Of a stretch of DNA of 64,000 nucleotides, positions 40,571-49,163 are shown one piece after another. The DNA comes from an uncultured Acidimicrobiales bacterium (GTDB taxonomy: Bacteria > Actinomycetota > Acidimicrobiia > Acidimicrobiales > Bin134): positions 2,757,076 through 2,821,075 of the forward strand of contig OX638344.1 in NCBI GenBank assembly GCA_951813555.1, written 5' to 3'. The notes under the pieces are model-generated. The model searched no databases, had not been told where the DNA came from, and saw only the letters and a program-made list of their open reading frames with translations. Both the position numbers and the translations under genes were made by a program. Within the stretch, counting starts at the first letter, position 1. Each line of letters begins with the position of its first letter.

Positions 40571-42856
40571 ATGAACGACAACCATCGGGACCAGCCGCAG
40601 CCCTTCGGCGGCCACATTGCCCGTCTGGCCGGCGATTCGACCCCATGGTGGCCCGAACCGGTTCGGCCCGCTCAGGGCAACCCCAACATCATTGTCGTCC
40701 TACTTGACGATCTCGGCTTCTCCGACATCAGCCCCTACGGCTCGGAGATCTCCACCCCTACCCTCGACCGCCTCAGCGCCGGGGGCCTGCGCTTCACCAA
40801 CTATCACACCGCCCCGCTGTGCTCACCGTCTCGTGCGTCCATCCACACTGGGATGAACCCGCACCGGGCCGGGTTCGCCGGAGTCGCCAACTTCGACCCG
40901 GGCTTTCCGGGTTGGACGATGGAGATCGATCCCTCGATCGACACGCTCCCCCACCTCCTTCGCGACGCGGGGTACGCCACCTTCGCCGTCGGCAAGTGGC
41001 ACTTGACTCGCGACGGGGCGATGCACGACGGCGCTCCCCGCAATTCGTGGCCGCTACAGGTCGGCTACGACCGGTTCTACGGCGTGCTGGAGGGCTGGAC
41101 CAACATGCACCATCCCCATCGGCTCGTGCGCGACAACTCACCGGTGGCGGTCGACACGTACCCCGACGGCTACTACTTCACCGACGACATCACCGATGAG
41201 GCGATCTCCTATCTCAAATCGCTGCGATCCCACGACTCGACCCGCCCTTACTTCCTGTACCTGGCCCACGGGGCGGTCCACGGACCGCTCCAGGCCAAGG
41301 CGAACGACATCGCCACGCATCGGGGCCGTTACCAGCAGGGGTGGGATGAGGTCCGAGCACGCCGATTCGCAAATCAGATCGAGCTGGGCTTGTTCGACAA
41401 GGGCACGGCGCTACCGCCGCGCAACCACGAGCCTGGCTACGAGGTTGAGGCTTGGGCCACCCTCCCCGCTGAGGCTCAGGACAGGTACGCAAGGTACATG
41501 GAGGTCTACGCCGCGATGGTCGACAACGTCGACCAGAACCTCGCCCGCCTCTTGGCTGCAGTCGAAGCGCTGGGCGACCTGGACAACACGGTCGTCTTGT
41601 TCACCTCCGACAACGGCGCGACCCGAGAGGGCGGGGCGCAGGGAACGCGGAGCTACTACCGCCAATTCGGAAACCCAGCAGGGTTTGGACGCGACTTCGA
41701 CATCGAGCGCGATCCCGATCTCATCGGCGGTCCTCAAGCGATGGTGCACTACCCCCGCGGATGGGGGATGGCGTCTAACACGCCGTTTCGGCTCTACAAG
41801 TCCTGTACCCACGCTGGCGGCGTGCGGGTGCCCATGATCGTTTCGTGGCCAAAGGGCATCGGACTCGACCGCGCCGGCACGATCCATCGCCAGTACCAGT
41901 ACGTCACCGACCTCCTCCCGACAATCCTCGAACTCGCTCAGGTCGAGACGCCAAAGGACCTCGACGGCGCCAGCTTCGCCTCCGCCATCACCCATGGAGC
42001 CACCGAAAGCACCCACCTGGAGCAATACTCGGAGTGCTTCGGCAATCGAAGCTTCTACCGCAATGGATGGAAACTCGTCACGCTCCACCAGCGTGGGGCC
42101 GCGTATGACGACACAGAGTGGGAGCTCTACAACATCACCACCGACCCCACCGAGGTCAACGACGTCGCCGCCCAGCACCCAGAAGTCATCGCGGAACTCG
42201 CCGATGCCTGGGAACGCACCGCCTGGAACAACCAGGTGTTCCCGCTCGACGACGGCCTCGGGCTTCTCCAAGTGTTGCGCCGACCCGATGAAGCCTCGCT
42301 CAACGAACCCGTCCGTCTCCTGGCGGGCACACCGTCACTCGAGCGCTACCGGTCCCAGAAGCTCGTCGCACTCCGGGACTTCGACATCGAGATCGACATC
42401 GTGCACCAAGACGCCGACGGTGTCCTCGTCGCCCACGGTGACCAGGGAGGCGGATACGTGGTGTACATCGAGCATGGCATCGTGCATTTTGGATATAACG
42501 AGTACGGCATCGAAAAGATCGTCGCGGCGAACCTCTTGGACCCGGGCCGGCACCAGATCCACATCGCGGCTCGTTGTGGCGAGCCCTACACCTGGAATTT
42601 CACGATAAGCGTGGACGGCCGCCCGCAGGCAACCCTCGACGGAGTAGAGATGCTGATGGGCTTTGCTCCATTCCAAGGCATCGACGTCGGCATCGATCGC
42701 CGCTCTCCTGTCCTGTGGTCGACGTTTGAGACCCACGGCGCCTTCGCCTACCCCGGCGTCATCGAAGCGGTTACCTACCTACCTGGCCCCCCGGCACCCT
42801 ACGACCCGGCCGAACTCATACAGCTGATGCGTAGCGCAGGAAGACGAACGGAATAG
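40571..42856 (+). CDS. Type I sulfatase (formylglycine-dependent), AtsD-like length
   Basis: The protein is 761 residues. Metal-binding VVLLDDLGFSD (D46, D47) is followed by the modification motif C84-S-P-S-R (PLCSPSRASIHTGMNPHR), GKWHLTR and TSDNGATREGG. The Cys must be oxidised to formylglycine by an FGE or anSME enzyme, and neither gene is in the window. Residues from about 590 form a beta-rich extra C-terminal domain (DIEIDIVHQDADGVLVAHGD onward). There is no signal peptide. ATG 40571 is preferred over the frame start at 40511, which overlaps the dioxygenase gene. Confidence 0.9.
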   Translation: MNDNHRDQPQPFGGHIARLAGDSTPWWPEPVRPAQGNPNIIVVLLDDLGFSDISPYGSEISTPTLDRLSAGGLRFTNYHTAPLCSPSRASIHTGMNPHRAGFAGVANFDPGFPGWTMEIDPSIDTLPHLLRDAGYATFAVGKWHLTRDGAMHDGAPRNSWPLQVGYDRFYGVLEGWTNMHHPHRLVRDNSPVAVDTYPDGYYFTDDITDEAISYLKSLRSHDSTRPYFLYLAHGAVHGPLQAKANDIATHRGRYQQGWDEVRARRFANQIELGLFDKGTALPPRNHEPGYEVEAWATLPAEAQDRYARYMEVYAAMVDNVDQNLARLLAAVEALGDLDNTVVLFTSDNGATREGGAQGTRSYYRQFGNPAGFGRDFDIERDPDLIGGPQAMVHYPRGWGMASNTPFRLYKSCTHAGGVRVPMIVSWPKGIGLDRAGTIHRQYQYVTDLLPTILELAQVETPKDLDGASFASAITHGATESTHLEQYSECFGNRSFYRNGWKLVTLHQRGAAYDDTEWELYNITTDPTEVNDVAAQHPEVIAELADAWERTAWNNQVFPLDDGLGLLQVLRRPDEASLNEPVRLLAGTPSLERYRSQKLVALRDFDIEIDIVHQDADGVLVAHGDQGGGYVVYIEHGIVHFGYNEYGIEKIVAANLLDPGRHQIHIAARCGEPYTWNFTISVDGRPQATLDGVEMLMGFAPFQGIDVGIDRRSPVLWSTFETHGAFAYPGVIEAVTYLPGPPAPYDPAELIQLMRSAGRRTE

Positions 42857-42866
42857 CAGTGATGTC

Positions 42867-42926
42867 GGAGGGGGACCCACGAGGATCTATAACTGCATTT
42901 AAATACAACCAGGGTGTGCCCCCTCC
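42867..42926 (+). terminator. Possible long hairpin after the sulfatase gene
   Basis: GGAGGGGG (42867-42874) pairs with CCCCCTCC (42919-42926), and the adjacent ACCC can pair with GGGT (42912-42915). The loop is AT-rich and about 40 bases long. It starts 10 bases after the sulfatase stop. No U-run follows, so it could be a terminator or an mRNA-stabilising stem. Confidence 0.4.
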
Positions 42927-42970
42927 CGCGGAGTGCACCTGGTGAGATGACGTGCCGCCACGGAGCGTGC

Positions 42971-43078
42971 GTGAACGAGCAGCCGAAAAAGAACGAAATG
43001 ACGGACAGTAACAGCGGTGCGACATCGGTCAACGTCATCGGCCCGGTGCCACCTGATCCCGAGCAGCTCACCAACTAG
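42971..43078 (+). other. Small hydrophilic ORF, unsupported
   Basis: GTG 42971 opens a 35-codon frame (starts MNEQPKKNEMTDSNSGA, ends VPPDPEQLTN) lying just before the amidohydrolase tail copy. The composition is gene-like, but there is no recognised family and no clear ribosome-binding site. It could be the end of a disrupted gene at the repeat junction. Confidence 0.2.
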
Positions 43079-43110
43079 AGCCGTCGTCTCCGTGTTCGTC
43101 GGGAAGGGAC

Positions 43111-43411
43111 CATCGTCACCGTGGACCTGGGTGCCCTCCACTTCGTGCCGGTCATGCACGGCGACGACTTCAACATCGCCGCCCACTTGGTGTTCACCGC
43201 GTCATCCCACGATGTGGCCAACGTCTGGGTGCAAGGACGACATCTCGTGGCCGATGGCGAAGTGGCCTCTGTTGACGTCGGCCAAGTCGCCGAGCAGGCC
43301 CAGGCCGCGGCCGAAGAGCTATTCGAGCGCCGCCGCCAACTCCAAGGCGACACCCCCAGCCCCGCGACAACACTGGGCAAGAACGTCTAAATCAGCCTGT
43401 ACCAGCGGCGC
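43111..43411 (+). pseudogene. Orphan 3' tail of an amidohydrolase gene (direct repeat copy 2)
   Basis: From 43111 the sequence encodes the last 92 residues of an amidohydrolase (LHFVPVMHGDDFNIAAHLVF ... ending SPATTLGKNV, stop at 43390). It is almost identical to the end of the intact gene at 35059-36429, and the similarity continues about 20 bases past the stop. There is no 5' part, so it is non-functional as an enzyme. Most base differences from copy 1 are synonymous, so this tail came from a gene that was under selection, not from decay of a recent copy. Confidence 0.88.
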
Positions 43412-43418
43412 TGGATAG

Positions 43419-44630
43419 TCAGCCCCCGGTGGGGGTGAAGGTGAGTGGCATGGTCTTGGGGGCCCGGGTGAACACGCCTTCTGGCGTGGGTGGGAGGCCG
43501 TCGAACGCGACAATATCCATGGCATCCAGCAGCTGGTTGGTGGCGATGTCGACCTCGGTCTTGGCCAGCATGGCCCCGATGCAGAAATGCCGGCCCAAGC
43601 AGAATCCGGTGTGGTTGGCGGCCCCGGAGAACGCCTTGGACACGTCGAGATCCTCGCGGAAGATGTCGAAGCGGTCGGGATCGTCGTAGCGGCGGGGGTC
43701 GCGGTTGGCGCCGGCGATGAGACAGGTCACCGTGGAACCGGCCGGAATGGTCACCCCGTGCATCTCCACGTCCACTTCGGGCTGGCGCATGATCATCTGC
43801 ACCGGTGGCGAGTGCCGCAGCGTCTCGGCGAAGGCATTGTCGATGAGGCTGCGATCGTTGCGAACGGCCTCTAGCTGATCTGGGTTGGCGACCAGGTTCA
43901 TCATCATGTTGGCCATGGCCTTGTCGGTGGTCTCTCCCCCGGCCACCAACAGCAGCGATACAAACGCCTTGATCTCTAAATCAGTCATCTGCTCGCCGTC
44001 GATAACCGCGGTGCATAGCGTGCTGAGCAGATCGTCGCCGGGATTGGCACGCCTCTCGGCGATGATCGGCATCAAATAGGCCTGGAGCTCGTCTTTGGTC
44101 TGGAGCCCCTGGGCCATAACTTCCTCGTCGCCAGTGAGGTTGCTGAGGAACATCATGATCGAGTGGTACCACTTCTGGAATCGCTCGTGATCCGACTTGT
44201 CCAACCCCAGCATGTCGACGATCACATTGATCGGGAAGCGGATCGAGAACTGGTCGACCAGGTCGACCTTGCCGTCAGTGCGGAAGCCGTCGATGAGGTC
44301 GCGGGCATTGGCCGCGATGACCGGGACGAACTTTGCCGTCAACTCGCTGCCCCGGAAGGCGGGAGCGATCAGATTTCGGTGGGCGGAGTGGTCGCGCCCC
44401 TCCATCTGGAGGATCGTCCGTCCGTGGACCGGCTCGAGCTGCCACTCATAGTTCTTGTTGGTGAAGGTCTTGTCCTTGAAGGCCCTCTCGACGTCGTCGT
44501 AGCGAGAGATCAGCCATGCCTCGGTGGCCTCGTGATACACGACAGGGTATTCCTCACGCATCACCGCCAAGACGGCATTGGGGTCTTCGGCAAATGCTGT
44601 GGACAGAATGTCCGGTTCGATGGCGGCCAC
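43419..44630 (-). CDS. Cytochrome P450
   Basis: This 403-residue P450 has I-helix LLVAGGETTDKAM, K-helix ETLRHSPPVQ and heme loop FCLGRHFCIG with thiolate Cys350. It starts at GTG 44630. Its 3' end faces the amidohydrolase tail copy and its 5' end abuts a katG tail remnant. No redox partner gene is near. The substrate is unknown. Confidence 0.93.
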   Translation of the reverse strand: MAAIEPDILSTAFAEDPNAVLAVMREEYPVVYHEATEAWLISRYDDVERAFKDKTFTNKNYEWQLEPVHGRTILQMEGRDHSAHRNLIAPAFRGSELTAKFVPVIAANARDLIDGFRTDGKVDLVDQFSIRFPINVIVDMLGLDKSDHERFQKWYHSIMMFLSNLTGDEEVMAQGLQTKDELQAYLMPIIAERRANPGDDLLSTLCTAVIDGEQMTDLEIKAFVSLLLVAGGETTDKAMANMMMNLVANPDQLEAVRNDRSLIDNAFAETLRHSPPVQMIMRQPEVDVEMHGVTIPAGSTVTCLIAGANRDPRRYDDPDRFDIFREDLDVSKAFSGAANHTGFCLGRHFCIGAMLAKTEVDIATNQLLDAMDIVAFDGLPPTPEGVFTRAPKTMPLTFTPTGG

Positions 44631-44639
44631 AGGCCAACC

Positions 44640-44693
44640 TTACAGATCGAAGCGATCCAGGTTCATTACCTTGGCCCAGGCCGCCGAAGAGTC
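44640..44693 (-). pseudogene. Remnant of a katG 3' end
   Basis: Read on the minus strand this encodes [17 protein letters not shown] then TAA. The intact catalase-peroxidase gene ends [18 protein letters not shown]. The remnant is in the same direction as katG and lies 0.8 kb beyond its stop, with the mazEF-like module between the two tails. No further katG sequence precedes it. Confidence 0.85.
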
Positions 44694-44714
44694 AAGGTGA
44701 CCGCTGGTCGACCA

Positions 44715-45071
44715 TCACAGGCTAAGTGCGTTTCGCAGGATCTCGTCTATTGCCCGCAAGCGCACTGGATCGAGCCGACCTAGCCGTTCCACGAAACGAT
44801 GAGTCGATACCGCCCGGACCTGTTCGACTTGGAACGCAGTGGCCGAAACAAGGCCGGTGCCAACATCGGGTTCAACCACGACATGAAGCGGCACCGAGCG
44901 AATCGTCGATGTGCCCGGCACCACGATCACCATCTTCAAATTTGGATGGTGCAGTCGGTCGTCAGAGACAATCAGCGCTGGACGGCGAAAGGCCTGCTCA
45001 GGATGCTCAGGGTCGGCGCCGAAATCCACAGACCACACATCACCCCGAGCGAACCGCCCCTCAGAGTTCAT
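44715..45071 (-). CDS. mazF: MazF/PemK-type mRNA interferase toxin
   Basis: The 118-residue protein has the MazF SH3-like core: ARGDVWSVDFG, RRPALIVSDDRLH, MVIVVPGTSTIRSVPLHVVV, then QVEQVRAVSTHRFVERLGRL. MazF cleaves single-stranded mRNA at short motifs. The start overlaps the antitoxin stop by 11 bp. All typical core residues seem present. Confidence 0.87.
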   Translation of the reverse strand: MNSEGRFARGDVWSVDFGADPEHPEQAFRRPALIVSDDRLHHPNLKMVIVVPGTSTIRSVPLHVVVEPDVGTGLVSATAFQVEQVRAVSTHRFVERLGRLDPVRLRAIDEILRNALSL

Positions 45072-45288
45072 CCAAACCGTCTATTGCGGCAGCATCCAAC
45101 CGCCTACTCTCCATCTGGTAGGCGTCAACCTCCGACGGGGCCAGATCATCAAGCGCATCCCGGACCGATGACCACCACTCGTCACGGCCAAGCCGATGTA
45201 CCGCGTCGGCAACGACGTCAACCATGGACGTGCCTCGCTGCTCAGCCATCCAGGCGATCTCATCCCGCAACTCGCTCGGGACCCGCAA
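45061..45288 (-). CDS. MazE-like ribbon-helix-helix antitoxin (true start probably upstream)
   Basis: The frame encodes a strand (TLRVPSELRDEIAWMAEQRG) and helices of an RHH antitoxin, then an acidic tail ending GLDEL. TTG 45288 is the only canonical start but cuts the DNA-binding strand in half. The frame continues upstream as APSKTTT, the usual start of such antitoxins, to an ATA codon at 45312 and is open to 45321. TAGTCT at 45324-45319 looks like a -10 box 6 bases before that ATA. Either a rare ATA start or a mutated ATG is likely. Confidence 0.78.
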   Translation of the reverse strand: MRVPSELRDEIAWMAEQRGTSMVDVVADAVHRLGRDEWWSSVRDALDDLAPSEVDAYQMESRRLDAAAIDGLDEL

Positions 45289-45369
45289 TGTTGTCGTCTT
45301 TGAAGGCGCTATAAAAGTAGACTACCACGGATACCTAACAGGCTTCTATCCCGTAAGCCTACGAAGGCT

Positions 45370-45405
45370 GCCGGCCAGCGGGAGAGGGGGATCCCGCTGG
45401 CCGGC
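45370..45405. terminator. Strong GC-rich hairpin downstream of katG
   Basis: GCCGGCCAGCGGG (45370-45382) is an exact 13-base complement of CCCGCTGGCCGGC (45393-45405) with a 10-base loop. It lies 16 bases beyond the katG stop, between katG and the antitoxin gene. No U-run follows on either strand, as is common for actinobacterial terminators. Confidence 0.7.
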
Positions 45406-45420
45406 TGGCCATCACTGGGC

Positions 45421-47604
45421 TCAGGTCAGGTCGAACCGATCCAGGTTCATGACCTTGGCCCAGGCTGAGGCGAAATCGTTGACGAACTTCTCCTCGCCGT
45501 CGTCGCACCCGTAAACCTCGGCTATGGCCCGGAGCTGCGAGTTGGAGCCGAACACCAGGTCGGCGGCGGTGGCCGTCCAGCGGAGCTCGCCGGTGGCGCA
45601 GTCCCGGCCCTCGTAGACGCCGGACTGGTCGATTGAGGCCTGCCATTCGGTGTCCATGGTGAGGAGGTTGGTGAAGAAGTCATTGGTGAGGGTGCCCGGC
45701 CGGTCGGTGAGCACACCGTGTTGGGATTGGCCGACGTTGGCATTCAGCGCTCGCATCCCGCCGACCAGCACGGTCATCTCGGGAGCGGTCAGGTTGAGCA
45801 GGAACGCCTTGTCCACCAGCAGCTCCTCGGCGGGACGCTTGTGGAAGTCGGCCAAGTAGTTGCGGAAGCCGTCGGCGGTGGGCTCCAGCACGGCGAAGCT
45901 CTCGACGTCGGTCTGATCCTGGGAGGCGTCGGTGCGGCCCGGCGAGAACGGAACTGCCACGTTGTGGCCGGCTTCGCTAGCTGCTTTCTCCACTGCGGCG
46001 CATCCGCCGAGGACGATGAGATCGGCCAGTGAGACCTGCGGACCTCCTTGGGCGTTGAAGTCTGCTTGGACCTGCTCGAGGACGGCTACCACGTCGGCCA
46101 CGCCCGCTTGGACGTTGACGTTCCAGCCGCTCTGGGGTGCGAGTCGAATGCGGGCTCCGTTGGCCCCGCCTCGCATGTCGGTGCCCCGGAACGTCGAGGC
46201 CGAGGCCCAGGCGGTGGAGACCAGCTGGGAAACCGACAGCCCGGAGCTCAGGATCCGGGCCTTCAGGTCGGCGATCTCATCGGCACCGATGGACTCGCCC
46301 TGGGGAGCGGGAACCGGGTCTTGCCAGATCAGCTCCTCATCGGGAACCTCAGGGCCGAGGTAGCGGGCCACCGGGCCCATGTCGCGGTGGGTGAGCTTGA
46401 ACCAGGCCCGAGCGAAGGCGTCGGCCAGCTCGTCGGGATTCTCGTGGAAGCGGCGGGAAATGGGCTCGTAAATCGGGTCGAACCGCAACGCCAGGTCGGT
46501 GGTCAGCATCATCGGCGCACACCGCACGGATGGATCATGGGCATCCGGGACGGTGTCATCCGCGGCCCGGTCGGTCGGGCGCCACTGGTGGGCGCTGGCG
46601 GGACTCTGGGTCAGCTCCCATTCATAGCCGAACAGGTTGTCGAAGAAACCGTTGTCCCACGTCGCGGGGTCGTTGGTCCATGCTCCTTCGAGGCCACTGG
46701 TGATGGCATCGCCGCCCACTCCGGTTCCGAAGGTGTTCTTCCAGCCCAAGCCCTGTTCTTCGATGCTGGCTGCTTCGGGATCATCCCCGACATAGGTGTC
46801 GGGGGCGGCTCCGTGAGCCTTGCCGAAGGTGTGGCCGCCGGCGATCAGCGCCACGGTTTCCTCGTCGTCCATGGCCATGCGGGCGAAGGTCTCCCGGATA
46901 TCGATTCCGGCGGCAATGGGATCGGGATTGGCGTTGGGGCCTTCGGGATTGACATAGATGAGGCCCATCTGCACCGCGCCCAGCGGGGTCTCCAGGTCGC
47001 GTTCTCCGGTGTAGCGCTCGTCGCCGAGCCACTCATTCTCCGAACCCCAGTAGATGTCCTCCTCCGGGGCCCAGATGTCGGGGCGGCCGCCGCCGAACCC
47101 GAAGGTCTCGAAACCCATCGACTCCAGGGCCACGTTGCCGGCCAGAATCAACAGGTCGGCCCAAGAGAGCCTGCGGCCGTACTTCTGCTTGACCGGCCAC
47201 AGCAGCCGGCGGGCCTTGTCGAGGCTCGCGTTGTCGGGCCAGCTGTTCAACGGCGCAAACCGCTGAGCGCCGGTGCCGCCACCGCCGCGGCCGTCGCCGA
47301 CCCGGTAGGTGCCCGCCGCGTGCCAGGTGAGGCGGATCATCAACGGGCCGTAGTGGCCGTAGTCAGCGGGCCACCAGTCCTTGGAGTCGACCAGCACGTC
47401 GGCGATGTCCTGTTTCACCGCCGCCAGATCGAGTGTTTCGAACTCTGCGGCGTAGTCGAAGCCATCCCCCATCGGATCGGCTTCAGGGGAATGCTGGTGC
47501 AGGATCTTCAGATTCAGCTGCTCAGGCCACCACTGCTCGGTGGCCGATGTGCCCTTGGCGGTGTTGGCGCCCGAAAACGGGCACTGGCTGGTGCTCTCAG
47601 TCAT
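45421..47604 (-). CDS. katG: Catalase-peroxidase
   Basis: The 727-residue bifunctional heme enzyme breaks down hydrogen peroxide. Distal R91, W94, H95 ([15 protein letters not shown]), the W94-Y217-M243 crosslink set ([16 protein letters not shown]) and proximal H258 ([12 protein letters not shown]) are all intact. Length is normal, with the second, heme-free domain in the C-terminal half. It lies 42 bp downstream of the Fur-family gene, the usual furA-katG operon, repressed by metal-loaded Fur and induced by peroxide. Its last 17 codons recur as a remnant at 44640. Confidence 0.97.
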   Translation of the reverse strand: MTESTSQCPFSGANTAKGTSATEQWWPEQLNLKILHQHSPEADPMGDGFDYAAEFETLDLAAVKQDIADVLVDSKDWWPADYGHYGPLMIRLTWHAAGTYRVGDGRGGGGTGAQRFAPLNSWPDNASLDKARRLLWPVKQKYGRRLSWADLLILAGNVALESMGFETFGFGGGRPDIWAPEEDIYWGSENEWLGDERYTGERDLETPLGAVQMGLIYVNPEGPNANPDPIAAGIDIRETFARMAMDDEETVALIAGGHTFGKAHGAAPDTYVGDDPEAASIEEQGLGWKNTFGTGVGGDAITSGLEGAWTNDPATWDNGFFDNLFGYEWELTQSPASAHQWRPTDRAADDTVPDAHDPSVRCAPMMLTTDLALRFDPIYEPISRRFHENPDELADAFARAWFKLTHRDMGPVARYLGPEVPDEELIWQDPVPAPQGESIGADEIADLKARILSSGLSVSQLVSTAWASASTFRGTDMRGGANGARIRLAPQSGWNVNVQAGVADVVAVLEQVQADFNAQGGPQVSLADLIVLGGCAAVEKAASEAGHNVAVPFSPGRTDASQDQTDVESFAVLEPTADGFRNYLADFHKRPAEELLVDKAFLLNLTAPEMTVLVGGMRALNANVGQSQHGVLTDRPGTLTNDFFTNLLTMDTEWQASIDQSGVYEGRDCATGELRWTATAADLVFGSNSQLRAIAEVYGCDDGEEKFVNDFASAWAKVMNLDRFDLT

Positions 47605-47646
47605 GGGACTCTCCTTTGAGTTGTTGCTTGGTTGTTGGTTGGCTCA

Positions 47647-48093
47647 TCAGACGGCCGGCTCGCTGTCGGCGGCGAAGCACTCGGGGCAGCGGCCCCAGTA
47701 GATGACCTCGGCCTCGTCGATCTCGTATCCGGAGTCGTCGGCTGCGGTGAGACACGGGGTGTAGCCCACCGCGCAGTCGACGTCCACCATCCGATTGCAT
47801 GAGCGGCAGATCAAGTGGTGGTGGTTGTCGCCCACCCGGTCCTCATAGCGGGCTGGCGATCCCGCGGGCTGGATCCTTCGGATCAGGCCCTTTTCGGCCA
47901 GCATCCCCACCGAGTCATACACCGCCTGGCGGGATATGGCGCCAATGTCGTTGTGGACCACCTCGGCCACATCATCCACCGTACCGTGAGGACAGGCCGA
48001 AACGGCACGGATGACGGCAATGCGCTGTGCGGTGACCTGGAGGCCGTGCTGGCGCAATAGGTCAGCGGGGGCGGGGGTGTCGCTCGACGGCAT
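47647..48093 (-). CDS. furA: Fur-family peroxide/metal-responsive repressor (FurA-like)
   Basis: This 148-residue repressor has a winged helix ([35 protein letters not shown]) followed by the metal-binding domain [19 protein letters not shown] with two CxxC-type pairs (CRSC and CPEC). It is placed upstream of katG, so it most likely represses katG and itself and is inactivated by peroxide. It is the only clear DNA-binding transcription regulator in the window apart from the antitoxins. Confidence 0.93.
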   Translation of the reverse strand: MPSSDTPAPADLLRQHGLQVTAQRIAVIRAVSACPHGTVDDVAEVVHNDIGAISRQAVYDSVGMLAEKGLIRRIQPAGSPARYEDRVGDNHHHLICRSCNRMVDVDCAVGYTPCLTAADDSGYEIDEAEVIYWGRCPECFAADSEPAV

Positions 48094-48125
48094 GGGGCCA
48101 TCGTATCGGCAGGTTTGGAATTAGT

Positions 48126-48135
48126 CAAATATTTG
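48126..48135. promoter_or_regulatory. AT-rich palindrome upstream of furA, likely Fur box
   Basis: CAAATATTTG is perfectly self-complementary and lies 33 bp before the furA start in an unusually AT-rich stretch (48118-48156). The wider context AGTCAAATATTTG-TTTAACT resembles a Fur/PerR-type operator. It fits autoregulation of furA-katG. Confidence 0.6.
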
Positions 48136-48187
48136 TTTAACTCTGATTACTTCATTCTTCCCGTACCCGGACTTCGCGGGAAGTCAG

Positions 48188-49081
48188 TCAGGCCGGGTGA
48201 TTCTCGACGAGGCGGCGGATGCCGTCCTGCCAGTTCACCAGTCGGTCGGGCCGCAGGGCCTCGATGCGGCTGGTGTCCATGACGGTGCTGGGAATGGCGG
48301 TATCAGACTCCACGATCTTGGGCGGGTCGCAGCCGTCTATCTCGGCCATGAACGCGCACCATTCGGCCACTGACACCAGTCCGGGGCTGGCCCAGTTCAG
48401 CGTGGTAGCCGGTACCGAGGCCTGATCGAGCAATACCGGCAGATCGGCGGCGATGTCCTCGTCGTGGACGAGGTTGTAGCGGGCGCCGTCGGTGTGGACT
48501 TCGATGTCCATGCCCGCTCTCATCATCAGAAGATGGAAGAAGGGCCATCCGGTGGTGTCGCCATAGGGCACGTTGAGCCGGGTGATCACCGTAGGCAGGT
48601 TGAATTCCTGAGCCCCGAACCGGGCCACCGACTCCCCCGCGATCTTGCAGATCGAATAGGTCGGCATCATGTGGGCGTGGTGGTTGCCATGAGGGCTGTC
48701 CTCGGTGAACGGCTGGCCGCCGTTGGGCTGATAGACCGCCCCCGAGGAGCAGTGCAAGAACGCCCCGGCGTCGCGGAAGTGGCTCATCAAGTGGCCGGTG
48801 GCCTCTGAGCACACGGCCAGATCGGTCTTCCAGTCGCCGGTCTTGATAACCGCTAGGTTCACGACGACATCCACATCGCGGGGAACCGCCGAGAAATCAG
48901 CTTCGACGAAGTCCACGGCGATGCACTCCACTCCCCCAGACTCAAGATCGGCCCGAGCATTGGCATCCGAGAACCGAGCCAACGCGATCACCCGATTGTC
49001 AGCCGCCAAGGTCTTGCACAACGGCGGCCCCACCATCCCCGTCGGCCCCGTCACCACGATGGTCTTGTTTCTTAGCTCCAC
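48188..49081 (-). CDS. NAD-dependent epimerase/dehydratase family protein
   Basis: This 297-residue extended SDR starts MELRNKTIVVTGPTGMVGPP with the Rossmann TGxxGxxG motif, then VNLAVIKTGDWK, HCSSGAVYQPNG and Tyr/Lys in MPTYSICKIAGE. GTG 49081 is chosen because GAGGAG lies 6 bases upstream. The longer frame to 49114 adds an unlikely Trp-rich start. The product is unknown. It is divergent from the bicupin gene. Confidence 0.85.
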   Translation of the reverse strand: MELRNKTIVVTGPTGMVGPPLCKTLAADNRVIALARFSDANARADLESGGVECIAVDFVEADFSAVPRDVDVVVNLAVIKTGDWKTDLAVCSEATGHLMSHFRDAGAFLHCSSGAVYQPNGGQPFTEDSPHGNHHAHMMPTYSICKIAGESVARFGAQEFNLPTVITRLNVPYGDTTGWPFFHLLMMRAGMDIEVHTDGARYNLVHDEDIAADLPVLLDQASVPATTLNWASPGLVSVAEWCAFMAEIDGCDPPKIVESDTAIPSTVMDTSRIEALRPDRLVNWQDGIRRLVENHPA

Positions 49082-49163
49082 TTTGTGCTCCTCTATCAAC
49101 CAGAGGGCCCACAATCTAGTGCGAGTCTTCTTCGCTCAGAATATTCACATGCAGAGGTGAGAA

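Noticed and set aside
42857-43110. tRNA or structured RNA gene in the largest gene-poor gap
   Set aside because: Apart from one long hairpin and a 35-codon frame there is no cloverleaf or T-loop signature.
36452-43111. Classic transposon or integrative element between the amidohydrolase tails
   Set aside because: No transposase, integrase, resolvase, terminal inverted repeats or tRNA attachment site is visible, so I describe only a repeat-flanked block.
43017-43418. 133-codon plus-strand frame across the amidohydrolase tail copy
   Set aside because: It is in a different frame from the conserved tail. The conserved residues are only in the frame ending at 43390.
46048-47619. 523-codon open frame antisense to katG
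   Set aside because: It runs opposite to an intact, fully conserved katG. Long antisense frames are expected from the strong G/C bias at third positions, and the product has no recognisable domain.
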